Assembly: GCA_965153455.1 (NCBI GenBank)
Contig: OZ234502.1
Coordinates: 4,691,267 to 4,755,266, forward strand
Origin: Sphagnum compactum
Lineage: Eukaryota; Bryophyta; Sphagnopsida; Sphagnales
Direction: 5' to 3'
Length of the DNA: 64,000 nt
In this document: positions 1-12,214 of the stretch, one piece after another
Layout of the letters: every line of letters starts with the position of its first letter
How positions within the stretch are numbered: the first letter of the stretch is position 1
The notes under the pieces: generated by a model
Seen by the model: the letters and a program-made list of their open reading frames with translations, nothing else
The model's database searches: none
Told to the model about the DNA's origin: nothing
Position numbers and translations under genes: made by a program

Positions 1-16
1 GTCTCAAGACCAGCGG

Positions 17-46
17 CAACAACAAAAACAACAACAACAACAACAG
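17..46. repeat. (CAA)n microsatellite
   Basis: A short run of CAA/ACA triplets at the very start of the window. It is a simple sequence repeat with no gene attached to it that I can see. Confidence 0.8.
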
Positions 47-49
47 TTG

Positions 50-3000
50 GGAGATTCAGTACTAGTTGGAGAGCCTTTCCAAGCTTGATCTGACATGTTG
101 GACATCATGCAAGAAGGTATGTGAAAATCTTGTTGAGTTTGACAAATCCTTGCTGAGAATGGTTTGATTCAAAGTCTAGAATGCAAAAGAATCATGAAGA
201 GATTCTTCCTTTTTTTTTTTTTTTTGGCCCATGAAGAGATTAGGTCACATAGAATTTGGTGGAAAGAGCTTAGACAATCTACACATTGAAATTTGATAAA
301 AAGAATTGTTTGGTAGCATTGTGTGAACCAACACCACAATCTACAAATTGAGATTTGATGAAAATGAATTTTTTTTGCAACCTTGGGTCAATCAACACCC
401 ATGTTGGGGACCATGAAAAAAATCTCAAAATTCATTTAATTTATTCTAAATACTACAAATACCCCATATTTAGAAGGTTTTTGAATGCAGATTTAACATT
501 TTTTGCATGGCCATTAAAAAAGCTTCGTTCTAAAAGGTACAAATACCAACACGGGTGTTGGTTGAGTTTGGAAAAATGAAAAAAAATTGTTTATGTATTG
601 TATTAAAGATGGAATATTTATGTATTTTATAAGAGAGTTGAAACTTTTTGTCAAATTAAAAGCTATTATGTTTGTTAAAATACCATTGAAGTTTTAAAAA
701 GCTATAGGGTTGTTGTAAACATTATTGCAAATAGATTCAATGTTGGGAATTTTTAATATGTGTAAGTATGTCGATATCATTGTTGATATTATAATTTCCA
801 AGGTTAAATTGTTTAGTCACTTTATTTCTATGTTTCATGATTTGTGAGTGCTTATATAAAATCATAGATAAATATTTGGATGCATGTGGTTTTTTTTTTT
901 TGGGTCAATATTAATTGGTTACAAATTTCATTTTCTCAAAAGTTGGATATATGGGTTATTATATTATTTATAGATTATTATTGTTACCAAGAAAAATTAT
1001 AATTCAATTGTTTTACGAGCAATTCGTGACATGGATAAGTTGTTTTTAAATGTATGTTGATCAATTTAAACAAAACAACAAATGTGACAAATTATTATTA
1101 TTATTTATTTGTTGATAACATAAAAAATCAATTTTAATAAATTTTATTGCGATAGTGGAAGGCTTGAAAATCGAATCTCATTTACTTAAAATGTGAATTA
1201 GCAAGCTATGATTGTTTTTTGTGATAATTTTAAACTAATGAATAAAAACATCTATATGAAATCATATTCGACTCATAAATAATGTGATATTTACAAATTA
1301 GGTCAATCTACTTTTTGTGTCACATTGGACTTTTTATAAAACTACATTTTATTTAAATTCCACAAATGATTTTTTTTGAATTAAGATGTAAAAGTTAGAT
1401 AAAAATATGTACATAATGATGAAATTCAATAAAAAATACACCAAGCAAATAACATTGACTTTTGAAATGATCATGGATTGTGATTTACATGAAGATTCAA
1501 ATGCCCTTTTCAATATCATTTCATCTAAAAAAATTATAAGGATTCAATATGTGATACCTATTAAACTAAATCAAACATGGGTTTCCAAAATATTTATAAA
1601 GATTTGACAAATCAATAATTATGAAAATTTCAATGAGTATATTTGGATTTCCAAAAGTCATTTATTTCAATCATTTTTTGTTCAATTGATTTCATTAAAA
1701 ACATATATGTCAAATAATTATTTACTTGAATTTGTATTCATTTCAACTTTGTTAAATCATTAATGATTAGTAATATTATATATAAAACCATTGTTTGAAC
1801 ATAATTATGATTTTCTTATAATCATTTTGAATTTCAAGTCATCTGTGGATAAGGATGTCTCTTAATCTAAGTAATTTATAATTTTGAAATTTTAAAAAAT
1901 GAAAACATATTCAAAGTTGACATAAAAGTTTTATGACAATTGACCATTGTTTTAAATGTAAATATTTGTGCAATGTTTCAATGATAACAATATTTGTCAA
2001 AAATATTTTAAAATATTAATCAAACCTTTTTATGATAAAAAAATTTCTTTTGTAACATAATTTCATTATAAAAATCATATTATTTTCAATATAAAAATTA
2101 TCAATAATAAACATTTATTCATTAATGGGGAATGTTCACCCATTGTTTTTTTTTTCCCACCATGAATTGGGTTCATATGAAAACATTCATCAATTCTGAA
2201 GAGATTCACATTAAAAAATAATGTAATTAATGAAAATATGTTCAATTTTTTTAAAGTTTTATAAATTATAAAAAAATAAAATTTTCATTCTCTCAATATT
2301 TGAATTTAAATGTGAGCATTTAAATTGTTTAAATCAAGAATTTATGAATGCATAAAAATTTGAAATACATATATTTATGATAGAAAAAAATCCTAAATAT
2401 TGTAACTAATTCCTAATTTTTAAAGAAAATTGCAAATAAAATCATTGCAACAATTTTGAATTTTTAAACAATGTTCTTAAAAAATAAAAAAATAGCAAAA
2501 TATATATTTTGAAGAAAACATAAAACTTATAATATCACAAGAGTTTTTTTTTGTGTTAATGGTATGAATGTTTTTCATAATATTATAAATGATATAACAA
2601 ATGTTTCATTTTGATTTAAATAACGTTTTGTAACATACTTGAAAATTATAAAAAAAACAAAAACATATTATTTTTAAATAGTTCCTTCTTACATCACTAA
2701 AATGTTATTGATATGTAAATGTGTGTAATGTGCTAACATTGATTATTTGAACAAAAAAATGTGAATATGAACCAAGGACATGTTCAAAATCTAATTTGAA
2801 ATTTAAATCCTCACACCAAATTATTATAGAGGTGATATGTTTAAATTTTTCTTTTTAATATCAGGGGTGTATGAAATTTTTGTTAACATTTGCTAACATT
2901 GATGATACATATGGAAAAAAAAAATGGCAATCATGTATTTAAATTTATGATTTGTGATCGGTAAAATCTAACTTTCATTTTAGCCAATTAGTTTAATTTA

Positions 3001-3200
3001 TACTAAATTCAACAAGTTTTAATTTGAAAATATTGTTTGCAAATAATAATAAGAAGTCCGGTTCCAAACTCAAGTTCTTGTGCAAATTTTATACAAATTA
3101 ATTAAAATATGCTTGAAATTTCAATAATTTAAAAACCATTAGACAATTATATTGAATTTGAATGGAAATTCAAGTTTTTAATGAAAAATTATACAAGCGG
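50..3200. other. AT-rich intergenic DNA
   Basis: About 3 kb of very AT-rich sequence with stop codons in all frames and only short chance ORFs (for example near 355-579 and 1407-1607). I recognise no protein, RNA gene or transposon end in it. Confidence 0.6.
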
Positions 3201-3209
3201 ATGTTGGCA

Positions 3210-3800
3210 TGGTGGCAATTCCTCCTATTTGGCGGCCACCAGACAAGTTTCGACATTTGCACCGTGTTGAATTTGATGCCAAATTCATTTTTTTCTTGAA
3301 AATTTATGAAGTTACATGAAAACTTGATTGAAATACGTCTTATTTGGTGACCATCAGATGGGTTTCATTCCCCAGCCTGTTGAATTTGGTCTCAAATTCA
3401 GCTTCTTGTTAAAATTTTATGCAATTACATGAAAACTTGGTTGAAATATGTCTTATTTGATGATCACCAGATGGGTTTTATTCTCTAGCATGTTGAATTT
3501 GGTGACAAATTCAGCTTCTTGTTGAAAATTTATGCAATTGCATGAAAACTCAGTTGAAATATGTTCTATTTGGTGACCACGAGATGAGTTTTATTCCCTA
3601 CCCTGTTGAATTTGGTCTCAAATTCAGCTTCTTGTTAAAAATTTATGCAATTACATGAAAAGATGGTTGAAATATGTCTTTCTTAAAATGTTGAGTTTGG
3701 TGTCAAATTCAATTTTTTGTTGAAAATTTATGCAATTAGATGAAAAGATGGTTGAAATATGTCCTATTTGGTGGCCAGCATATGTGTTTTGGCCACCCCT
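3210..3800. repeat. 113-bp tandem repeat array
   Basis: The phrase TTGAAATATGTCTTATTTGG and its variants recurs at 3328, 3441, 3554, 3667 and 3752, giving a period of 113 bp and one shortened unit of 85 bp. Each unit also holds a GTTGAATTTGGT..CAAATTCAGCTTCTTG block and an ATGCAATTACATGAAAA block. A more diverged first unit begins near 3215. The copies differ at several positions, so the array is not recent. No coding frame persists through the units. Confidence 0.85.
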
Positions 3801-4920
3801 CGTGTATTGAATTAAGTCTACAATTAAAAGTTAAAATTTGAAATTAATGAAATATGTGTTATGACATTTCTAATGAATTATCATGTTTGAATCATGTACA
3901 TTAATTGAAATCATGATTAATTAATGTTGATTCACAAAACTATTATTAAATTATCAAACCCAACCACCTAATATGTTACTTATGTTATTTTAAAGTAATT
4001 ATAGAATTATCAAACTAGTTTTATTAAATTACAAGTGAAATAGTTAGAAATAAATTAAAGTAAAATAAAATAACTTAAAATAGATTGATCTATAATAATT
4101 TGTCATAATTAAAAAAATAATAGTTTAAAATAATTAAGAATGATTTAAGACAAAATAACTATAAATAATTAAAAATGACGTAAAATAATTTAGGGTGTAA
4201 TAACTCAGAATAAACAAATATATGTTAAAATGAATTAATTTAAAATACACGATCAACTTTAAATCTATTTATAGTTATGTTTGTGAAAAATTGAGGATGT
4301 TAAAGTTAATGTAGGTCTTGGAAATTTTGTCACTTGCATTTACAAAAATAATTTTCTTAAAAAACATATTACTTAATTCAACTTCAATGGGGGGAAATGC
4401 TGAAAGTAATGAACATGTTAAATAATTTAACTTTATGAATTATAATGTAAGATAACATATGAAATTGAAAAAACATTATTCATATGTTGGTAATTTTGGA
4501 AATATAATTTTTCATGAATATCACGTGAAAAAAATCATTTGTTGAATTCAATAATACATAATCGAATTATATCATTATAATAATGATAACCATAGGCATT
4601 ATCATTGTTAATTCACTATCAATTAATCATTAAAGTTCACTCCATAATTAATTTTTTATATTCACGCATTTGATTCATTACAAAAATTGGTTGTGATTTT
4701 TTGCAATTATAAATTCGTTGTTATAAATGTTAAATTTCAACATTATTTTATGTAATGATTAAAGTAAAGTCATTTTCAAACTTACTAAGTTTAACTTTGA
4801 AATCAATGACTTACTTGTGTAATATATCACATTGAGTTATTAATTAAATAATTTTTGTACAATGTTTTGCATGTCATCAAATGTTTTATTATATTATTAA
4901 TTATTTCACATTTTGAAAAT
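3801..4920. other. AT-rich intergenic DNA with TAAAATAA-type simple sequence
   Basis: AT-rich sequence with an irregular series of TAAAATAA/TTAAAATA motifs around 4030-4260. The same kind of sequence, on the opposite strand, occurs inside the CACTA-type element near 53870-54300. I see no gene in it. Confidence 0.55.
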
Positions 4921-5180
4921 TAATAATAACCATTCAAAAGGTATAGACCTCATAAAGGTTCAATACATCAAATACAAACTCAAATGCATACCACATTAGT
5001 CATTAATGATGTTCCATGACCTAGAGACCCCACGGAGGTTCAATTGGGCACTTCCAAGTTCAAAAGCATATACACATAGGCCATTAGTCATGCTTCAAGA
5101 GCAACAAACCTCTCAAAGGTTCAATTGGATGCTCCCAAACTCAAAGTAAATACACATAATCCATTAGTCAGGTGAAAGCA
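4921..5180. repeat. 81-bp satellite, block 1
   Basis: Three diverged units of a repeat carrying the phrases GACCCCA..AAGGTTCAATTGG and CACATA..CCATTAGTCATG. The GTCA landmark falls at about 4999, 5087 and 5167. The same unit reappears in a second block at 5765-6125, with 590 bp of unrelated sequence between the blocks. Confidence 0.8.
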
Positions 5181-5764
5181 CATTACATTGTTCATAAAAT
5201 GTTGTCACAAGGCAGTTTTTGTAAGATTTTGGATTATGTAATTGGTTATGTGATTAAATATAATCAACTAAAATGAAAAAGGACTCAACATTACAATGTC
5301 ATATATAATATAATCATATTGTATGAATTTCATGGATAATTTTTTAATAATCATATTATAATGATCTGTAACAATCCATAACTAATGAGTATGGACTCCA
5401 TGCACCTTCATATAATGTTTTTTAATGAGTAAATGACTCAATGGTAATATGATGCGATAACATTGATACCAAGGACTTTTTGGGAGGGTTTTGATGACCA
5501 AAATTTTCTATGTATCTTGCATTATGGTTTTTTCTTATTAAATCCTTTACTAAATGAAAGTAAGAGTTTAGACGTTCATCATTCAAACTTAAGTTTTCCG
5601 TAAGGTAAACTAGGGTTGCAATTTTTTTTATAATGAATTTCAAATGATAATTTGTAAAATGATTTGTGTGATTCAAGGTATCATACCTTCACACTACCTT
5701 CGCAGTGTTGATTTATGCAATTATGGACTTCCATATGTGCCTAAAAGTGTTACATTTTAGTGTG

Positions 5765-6125
5765 TTTTCACCCAGTCATGTTTTAAGAACATCAAACCCC
5801 ATAAAGGCTCAATTGAGTGGTCCTAAACTCAAAAGTAGATATGCATATGCCATTAGTCGTGTTCTAAGAGCATTAGACCCCACATAGGCTCGATCGGGTG
5901 CTCCCAAGATCAAAGGTAGATACACATACGCCATTAGTCATGTTCTAAGAACATTAAACCCCACAAAGGTTCAATTGGGTGCTTTCAAGTTCAAAAGTAG
6001 ATACACAAAAACAATTATTCATGCTTTAATAACATTCGACCCTACAAAGGTTAAATTGGGTCCTCCTAAGTTCAAATGCACATTCACATAAATTATTAAT
6101 CATGCTTTAAGAGTAGTGGACTCCA
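5765..6125. repeat. 81-bp satellite, block 2
   Basis: The GTCATG(T/C)T landmark falls near 5775, 5857, 5937, 6017 and 6098, a period of 80-82 bp. Each unit contains a CCCCA..AAGG(T/C)TCAATTGGGTGCTCC core and an AGTAGATACACATA..CCATTAGTCATG tail. It is the same family as 4921-5180. No coding frame is kept across units. Confidence 0.85.
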
Positions 6126-8340
6126 TATTGACATTTTCGAAACAAAAAACCCTTTATTAGCAAAGTGAAAAATGGTTTGTAGCCACATATGCCAACAACT
6201 AAAAAAACAATAACATGTGTAACATAGACAAGAACATGATTAGATGTTAGCTTCACACATAGGGCGTGAGGTGGTCCATCCAAAAAAATGGTGTGAAGCG
6301 GAGGTCCATTTTTTATGACCTGCTTTACTTTGGGGTGAATTTAATCATAGATGTTGATTATCTTAATAGGCCTGTGTATTGATGCAATAAAATCTCAACT
6401 AATATAATGAGAAAGTAAAAGTTCATTTTGAGCTTCTTATAATTCGACTAGTCCAGTGAACATTAAAACCAATTTAGTTGGAATGGAGATGTTTTAATGT
6501 TTTGTGTTTGCATGGATAAACACTTATATTGAATCATTACTTGCATGTCATGCATGTGGAGAAACATGTGTGTGTGAATGTTGTGCAAACCATTTTTCGG
6601 ATGAAGAACACCATTGAGGTGTGTTGAGATTTAAAAGAAGAAGGAATAAAGCCTTACCTATGGTTGTTTTAAAACTTAGATCCTCCTAATAGGTGGATGA
6701 AACCAACAACTCGTTATGTATTAAATGCTCCCAAACTACAACTTATATACATTATTAAATGCGTTATGAGTGCCTACTAATTATTGTAATGCACTTTTGA
6801 AGCATGTTGCTAATAACAAGCTTTTCAAACATGAAGGCGTATAATTGTTATGTATTTATGCAATAATTGTTTCCATTATGTTTTTGTAAACTACTAGATA
6901 AATCGACCCGATTACAATTATGCATTTTAGTCGTATTTTTAGCTGCATATGTGTTAAGGTATTGGATCTAGCGCACATGCATATTTTACAAAAAAATGTG
7001 GCAATAACTATGTGCATGCTAGAAATGACCATGCCACTCACTTTTTTTGACATAATGACACACCTAATCATTCATTTGGTGGAGGATTTGGACATGTGTG
7101 GACCAATACATACCAAGTGGATGTATAGTATTGAATGAATGAATAAAACCTATTAAAGGGATATATAAAGAATATATCATGTCAGAAAGCTTCAATCAAT
7201 ATTGATATATTTTCAATGTTTTAGATGTTTTAAAATTTGTATGTTGATATATTTTTTGTATGTGTAATTTTATGTTTGTAATATGAAAATATTGTTTCAT
7301 AATGTTAAGGGTGATGAATTGATATTTTTTCAAATGATTTCATATTTCTATGTTTCAATGTTTTATATGATTTTATGCATTGTCATTTTGAAAAACTTCA
7401 ACATAAGCTTTGTGTTTGTCATGCTAAGTTGAAAACTTTTACATTACATTTTACATCATTATGTACAAAAATTGAAAGGGTAAAAAATTCATCATCACAT
7501 GGTGGATCAAAAGTTGCGACTATTTTTCACAATTCCATTTGGTATTCCAACTTAGTCAAACTCCATGGCCTCAACAACTTCTTCGTCCATATGAATGGTA
7601 GAATCAAAATTAAAAAGACAAATATTTTTACTTGAACCTTAAAACCAAAAAATAGGTTTTATTGATATTGGACACTTCTATTAAAAAAATTGTCATCCAA
7701 GGTATCCTCCAAATACATAGCAATCATCCAAGGCTTCATCACAATTGAAGGGATAAAAAAAATACATCCTTTGATAGATCATTATCATTTTCCATCAAAG
7801 TTTGTAATATAAAGCCTCAAGTCAAAACAACATAAACCTTACACCTTAAATTTTAAATTTTATGAAAGAATGAACATTTATGTTATGTATATTTTCCAAA
7901 TACAAAACATCATCCAAGGCTTCATGAAAATCAAAAGAATAAAAAAATGCATCATTTTATAATGTAACATTTTCATCATCCACATAAATTTGTATTGTTC
8001 ATGCCTGTATTATGTAAACTTTGATTTTCTAAGCTTGTACTATTTAAGTTTGCAGTTTTTGAATTTGAATTCAAAACATTTTACATTTAATTTAACCTCT
8101 TTTAAAAATTCCACCTCCACACTACAACACACATATATTAAAAATAAATAAAATTGAAAAGTCAAAAAAAGAGAAACACATGAAATTGAAATTAAAAAAA
8201 ACACATGGAGTTAAAAAAAGAAAAAACAAATACAAAGAAAACCACATAAACATTTGAAAACCTTAAATCTTATTTAGTGACATGAATTAAAAATCTTAAA
8301 TCTTATTTAGGAACACTAATTAAAAATCCTTTGTCTCCAC
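6126..8340. other. intergenic DNA, no gene seen
   Basis: AT-rich sequence between the satellite blocks and the NRPB3 promoter. The ORFs here (6856-7138 on either strand, 7375-7635) have no recognisable domain and no splice context. I regard them as chance openings. Confidence 0.55.
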
Positions 8341-8444
8341 ACTTTGAACATTACTCCAATTGCCAGATTCATATAGTTGGTTAATCATTGGGTAGCCAAA
8401 AATATAAAAAGGTGATTAAAGATTTGCACTCCACTTTTGGTTTA

Positions 8445-8530
8445 TAGCCAGATTTGGCTAAATCTTCCTAGGGACGATCACCACTTTTTCTACATGTTTC
8501 TATGGATGATCGCCACTTTGGCTACAAACC
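8445..8530. repeat. dispersed GGCTACA repeat, copy 1
   Basis: A short dispersed repeat with the order AGCCA-gATTTGGCTA-AATCTTCCT, then GATGATCGCCACTTTGGCTA. Related copies lie at 21564-21620, 22355-22404, 31476-31545 and 61141-61200, and looser relatives at 61900-62060. This copy is about 400 bp upstream of the NRPB3 start codon. The AGCCA/TGGCT halves can pair, so the family could be a small foldback element, but I cannot see clear ends or target duplications. Confidence 0.6.
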
Positions 8531-8587
8531 AAAATTCCTAAAAGAAACACTGCTTCAAATTGTGGTGGTTTTTGCCATCGCGCTCCT

Positions 8588-8625
8588 AAAACCCTAGTCC
8601 TTAAACCACAATAGTAAACCCTAAA
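8588..8625 (+). promoter_or_regulatory. two telo-box promoter motifs
   Basis: AAAACCCTAG (8588-8597) and TAAACCCTAAA (8615-8625) lie about 300 bp upstream of the NRPB3 start codon. AAACCCTA telo-boxes are well known in plant promoters of ribosomal-protein and other growth-linked genes. Their position before a core RNA polymerase subunit gene fits that pattern. Function is inferred from motif and position only. Confidence 0.5.
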
Positions 8626-8923
8626 TTATCAGTCACGGGTTTCTTGCGAGAAATTCTTTGTTTTTCCTGTTCTTGCTTGTAGCCAAATCCATCTCTCGCC
8701 CATTCTTCAGTCTTTGAGCAATGCAAAGGTTGGTAATTTCAGCTCTGGAGCTTCGAAGGGTTTTCATAAGTCGGTGCTGTAGAGATGGAGCTTTTGAACT
8801 TCGTAGTTTTGGAGGTTTAGAGAGTGCTGAAGCTTAGGACCTGTGGTTGGAGCTGAGAAGCACAACAAGGAGGAGGAGGAGGTGGAGGAGGAAGAACAAG
8901 AACAAGAAGAATTGGCTGCGAAA

Positions 8924-11274
8924 ATGGACAATGTTTCTTACCAGCGGTTTCCGACGGTGCGTGTCCGCGACATGAAGGATGACGTGATGAAATTCGAGCT
9001 GCGTGATACGGACGCGAGCGTGGCTAATGCGCTCCGGCGCATAATGATAGCTGAAGTGCCCACGCTTGCTATCGACCTGGTGGAAATTGAGACCAACTCG
9101 TCGGTGCTCAACGACGAGTTTCTGGCTCATCGGCTGGGCCTCATCCCGCTCATCAGCGACCGCGCCATGGAGATGCGTCTGTCGCGAGACTGCGATGCCT
9201 GTGACGGCGACGGCAGGTTTGAAACAGTCCTTTTTTGACAACTTCAATCCCCTATGTGACGAGCTTTCTTCCATAAACTACAACAGATTGTCGCAAATGT
9301 CTTCGGGATCACTGAGTCTTGTTCTTTATCTCACTCTTTTCTTGGACGTTTTGTGCCTCTCTTTCCTAGCTCAACAGCAAGGCACAGATGCTTGTGTTAG
9401 GATGCTCTCTGTACCTTGGAAGAGTTTTAGGGTTTGGAACTCTAATAGCATACACATACACAGTGGGGGCATGAACATAGTCTTGCACTTGGTGAAGGCA
9501 ACTGTCTGGAGAGACAAGGAAAATTGGAAACTGCAACAATATTCAAGTCTTGTGCTGGGCAAGTTTGTACCACAATTTGTGGCAAATGTACTGGTATTGA
9601 AGTTTGCTTGTGCATGTGATTCTCTTCTCTCTGTGCTGCAGCTGCAGAAGAGTTTTAGGTCAATTGACACCATTTACTCACAACTCTTTGTGGTGTCTTT
9701 GTTCTTGTGGATTGTACTTTGGAAGTTGCTTGTTGTTCAGGATAAGGGTTTAGGGGAGAAGTGAGGTTTGTAAGCTGCAATCCAGTCGTCTTCCTCATAC
9801 CATATGTGCCATCTGTTGTGCAAATCTGCTCAAGACTGAATCCAGTGAATATTTTCTAGTTGAAGTTGAAACCCTGAAGACATCTGACTGGTAGGAATTG
9901 GAAGAGGTTGCTAAACTGCAAGTCACATGTTTTTTTTCTTGTCTTTTGGGGATCCTACTAAGCATCCAGAGTGATTATAATGTGTGCTGGTGATGGCAGG
10001 TGTGACTACTGCTCAATTGAGTTCCATTTGAATGTGAAGTGCACCTCAGAGCAGACACTAGACGTCACCAGCCATGACTTGCAAAGCTCTGATCCTGATG
10101 TCGTGCCTGTAGATTCTGCAGGCCGCCAGGCTGATGTCAATGGGTTTGATCCCCCAGAAAACAGGTATGTCTGCATCCTACAACCTTCCCTGCTTGAGAA
10201 ACTCTTCACCTGTGTACTCAGTTGCATAATCTTGAAAGGAATCCTTGTGTCATGATGAAGAATTGGAATGTGGCTCGTTTTCAACTACTTTTGCAAAGGT
10301 ATTAAGAGTTCTTGTTGGTTTGCACAGGGGTATTTTGATTGTAAAGCTACGGAAGGGTCAGGAGTTAAAGTTGCGGGCAATTGCAAGAAAGGGGATTGGA
10401 AAGGACCATGCTAAGTGGTCACCAGCTGCAACAGTTACTTTTCAGTATGAGCCAGATATCCACATCAATGAGGCTCTGATGGAGTCATTATCGCTGGATG
10501 AGAAGCAAGAGTGGGTGGAAAGCAGCCCAACTAAAGTCTTCGAACTTGATCCTATTTCTCAGCAAGTGAGTATTGAAACAACCTTACCTTTGGTGTATGA
10601 GTGCAATTTTATCAAATGTTTTAGTCTTCCGACCTTTTAAGTTGGGTCAAAAGGATGAACAAATGTGGGGACTTTGGTCATTTATATGGTCTCATTTTGC
10701 TGCAGCCAGTATATGAAAATCATAGCATGTACAGAGTGTACATTTTTAGCTTCTTCTTACCTATCAATATGAACAGGTGTGAAACTGGCACTGTTGTCAT
10801 ACTGCTTTCATGTTGTTTTTGTTTTTTGGTCCTTTGTTCTCTGTTTTGTCTTTCCTTCTGTGGAATTCTCTGTGGCTGGTTGATGAAGTGTTAACATTGC
10901 TTTGCCTTTTCTTAAATGTGGGAATGGAGATTTCTTGATTCTTATGAGAGATATTACCTATCAATATGAAATTCAAGAAATTCTTACAACCTCTATCAAG
11001 TTGTGCACAGGTGGTGGTAGTGGACCCAGAAGCTTATACATATGATGAAGAAGTGATCAAGAAGGCAGAGGCCATGGGCAAGCCAGGTTTGGTAGAGATC
11101 TACAGCAAAGAGGATAGCTTCATTTTCACCGTCGAGTCCACAGGTGCAATCAAGGCCTCACAGATGTTTATAAATGCAATAGAAATCCTGAAGTCAAAGT
11201 TAGATGCAGTGCGACTCTCATTTGATACAGAGGAAGCTGATGATCAGTTTGGGGAGCTTGGAGCACATATGTGA
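8924..11274 (+). CDS. NRPB3: DNA-directed RNA polymerase II subunit 3 (RPB3-like)
   Basis: The third-largest subunit of RNA polymerase II (shared with or similar to the Pol IV/V subunits in plants). It pairs with subunit 11 in the alpha-like assembly platform in the nucleus. Four exons: 8924-9216, 10000-10164, 10328-10565 and 11011-11274, all with GT-AG introns in phase, giving 319 residues. The alpha-like motif [13 protein letters not shown] lies near residues 35-47, and the zinc-loop cysteines are C90, C93, C99 and C102. The block [20 protein letters not shown] and the C-terminal dimerisation segment [23 protein letters not shown] match the plant family. The frame is open upstream to a TGA at 8828 and encodes a run of Glu, but contains no ATG before 8924, and the family begins MD..YQRFP, so 8924 is the start. 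Oddity: the protein stops after ELGAHM, where plant homologues continue Arg-Gly-Gly; here TGA is followed by GGA GGC. Confidence 0.95.
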
Positions 11275-12214
11275 GGAGGCATCTAGGTTAGTTTTTGAGG
11301 CATTTGCATCTCAAATGAAGCAACAGACACCAAAAGGGGTTGTCAATTGGCTGATTGTGTATAACAGCCCCACATGACATGGATCAAAATCAGGCAGTTC
11401 TCCTTTTTGTAGCTGTAAGGACCACTAATTCTGCATTGCAGCCCCCTCAAAGAAACGAGATGGGAATTGATTGCATGCTGACATGATTTTTGGGAACTTG
11501 GTGCAACTCCTGGATTGAGGTTCCTCTATATGGCCAGAAGACCAGCAATGAGGCAAGTTCACACAAACTTTGAACTAAGTACGATGGAAAGATGGCTTCA
11601 GTTTTTGGACTACAGTTTTGAGCAACAGGAATTGATCTCTGTTGTCTCATGTCAATAGCACATCACCCACTGAAGAGGAAGCAGTTTTGCAAATACATTT
11701 TACCAGATACTGATTGTCCTCCAGTTTGCTCCCTTGTCCAAGTAGGGTCACCTTAAGCTGTTCACCTGTGCAAATTTTGGGAGAGGTTGATAGGGATAGC
11801 CTGCTGTGAGGATAACTACTTACTCTTGGATGTCAGCATGTATCTTATTTCTTTAGTTGTCTGATGGAAACTAAAAGACACCAGGATGGAAACTAAAGGA
11901 TAAGATACATAGACTGTAGATTTTTTAGATGGAATGTATGAAAATATCATCTGTGGGCGAAGCCAGTTTTTAGATCAACTGATTGCCGTACCAATGAATT
12001 ATTTCCAAACAACAGTAATGTGTGGTCTTTACATTGTAACAATAATCTTGAGGCTGTGACTCGGAAATGCTGGCCCTTCCCCCATTTGATGCAGTGTTTG
12101 TTACATCAGAACCGGTAAAAGGACTATGCAACCCATCTCAGTGCACCAGATAAATATAATGCACATCATACTCTACTTCCCGGGACAAAATTTAACTTGC
12201 CTGATGCTTCCAGA
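11275..12214. other. NRPB3 3' region and convergent intergenic DNA
   Basis: About 940 bp between the convergent stop codons of NRPB3 (+) and riboflavin kinase (-). It presumably holds both 3' UTRs. No further gene is seen. A minus-strand ORF at 11447-11650 has no recognisable content. Confidence 0.6.

Noticed and set aside
8831-8923. In-frame poly-Glu extension before the NRPB3 ATG (possible start at GTG 8843)
   Set aside because: There is no ATG upstream of 8924 in that frame. The family starts with MD-x-x-x-YQRFP, and a GTG start is not expected in a plant nuclear gene.
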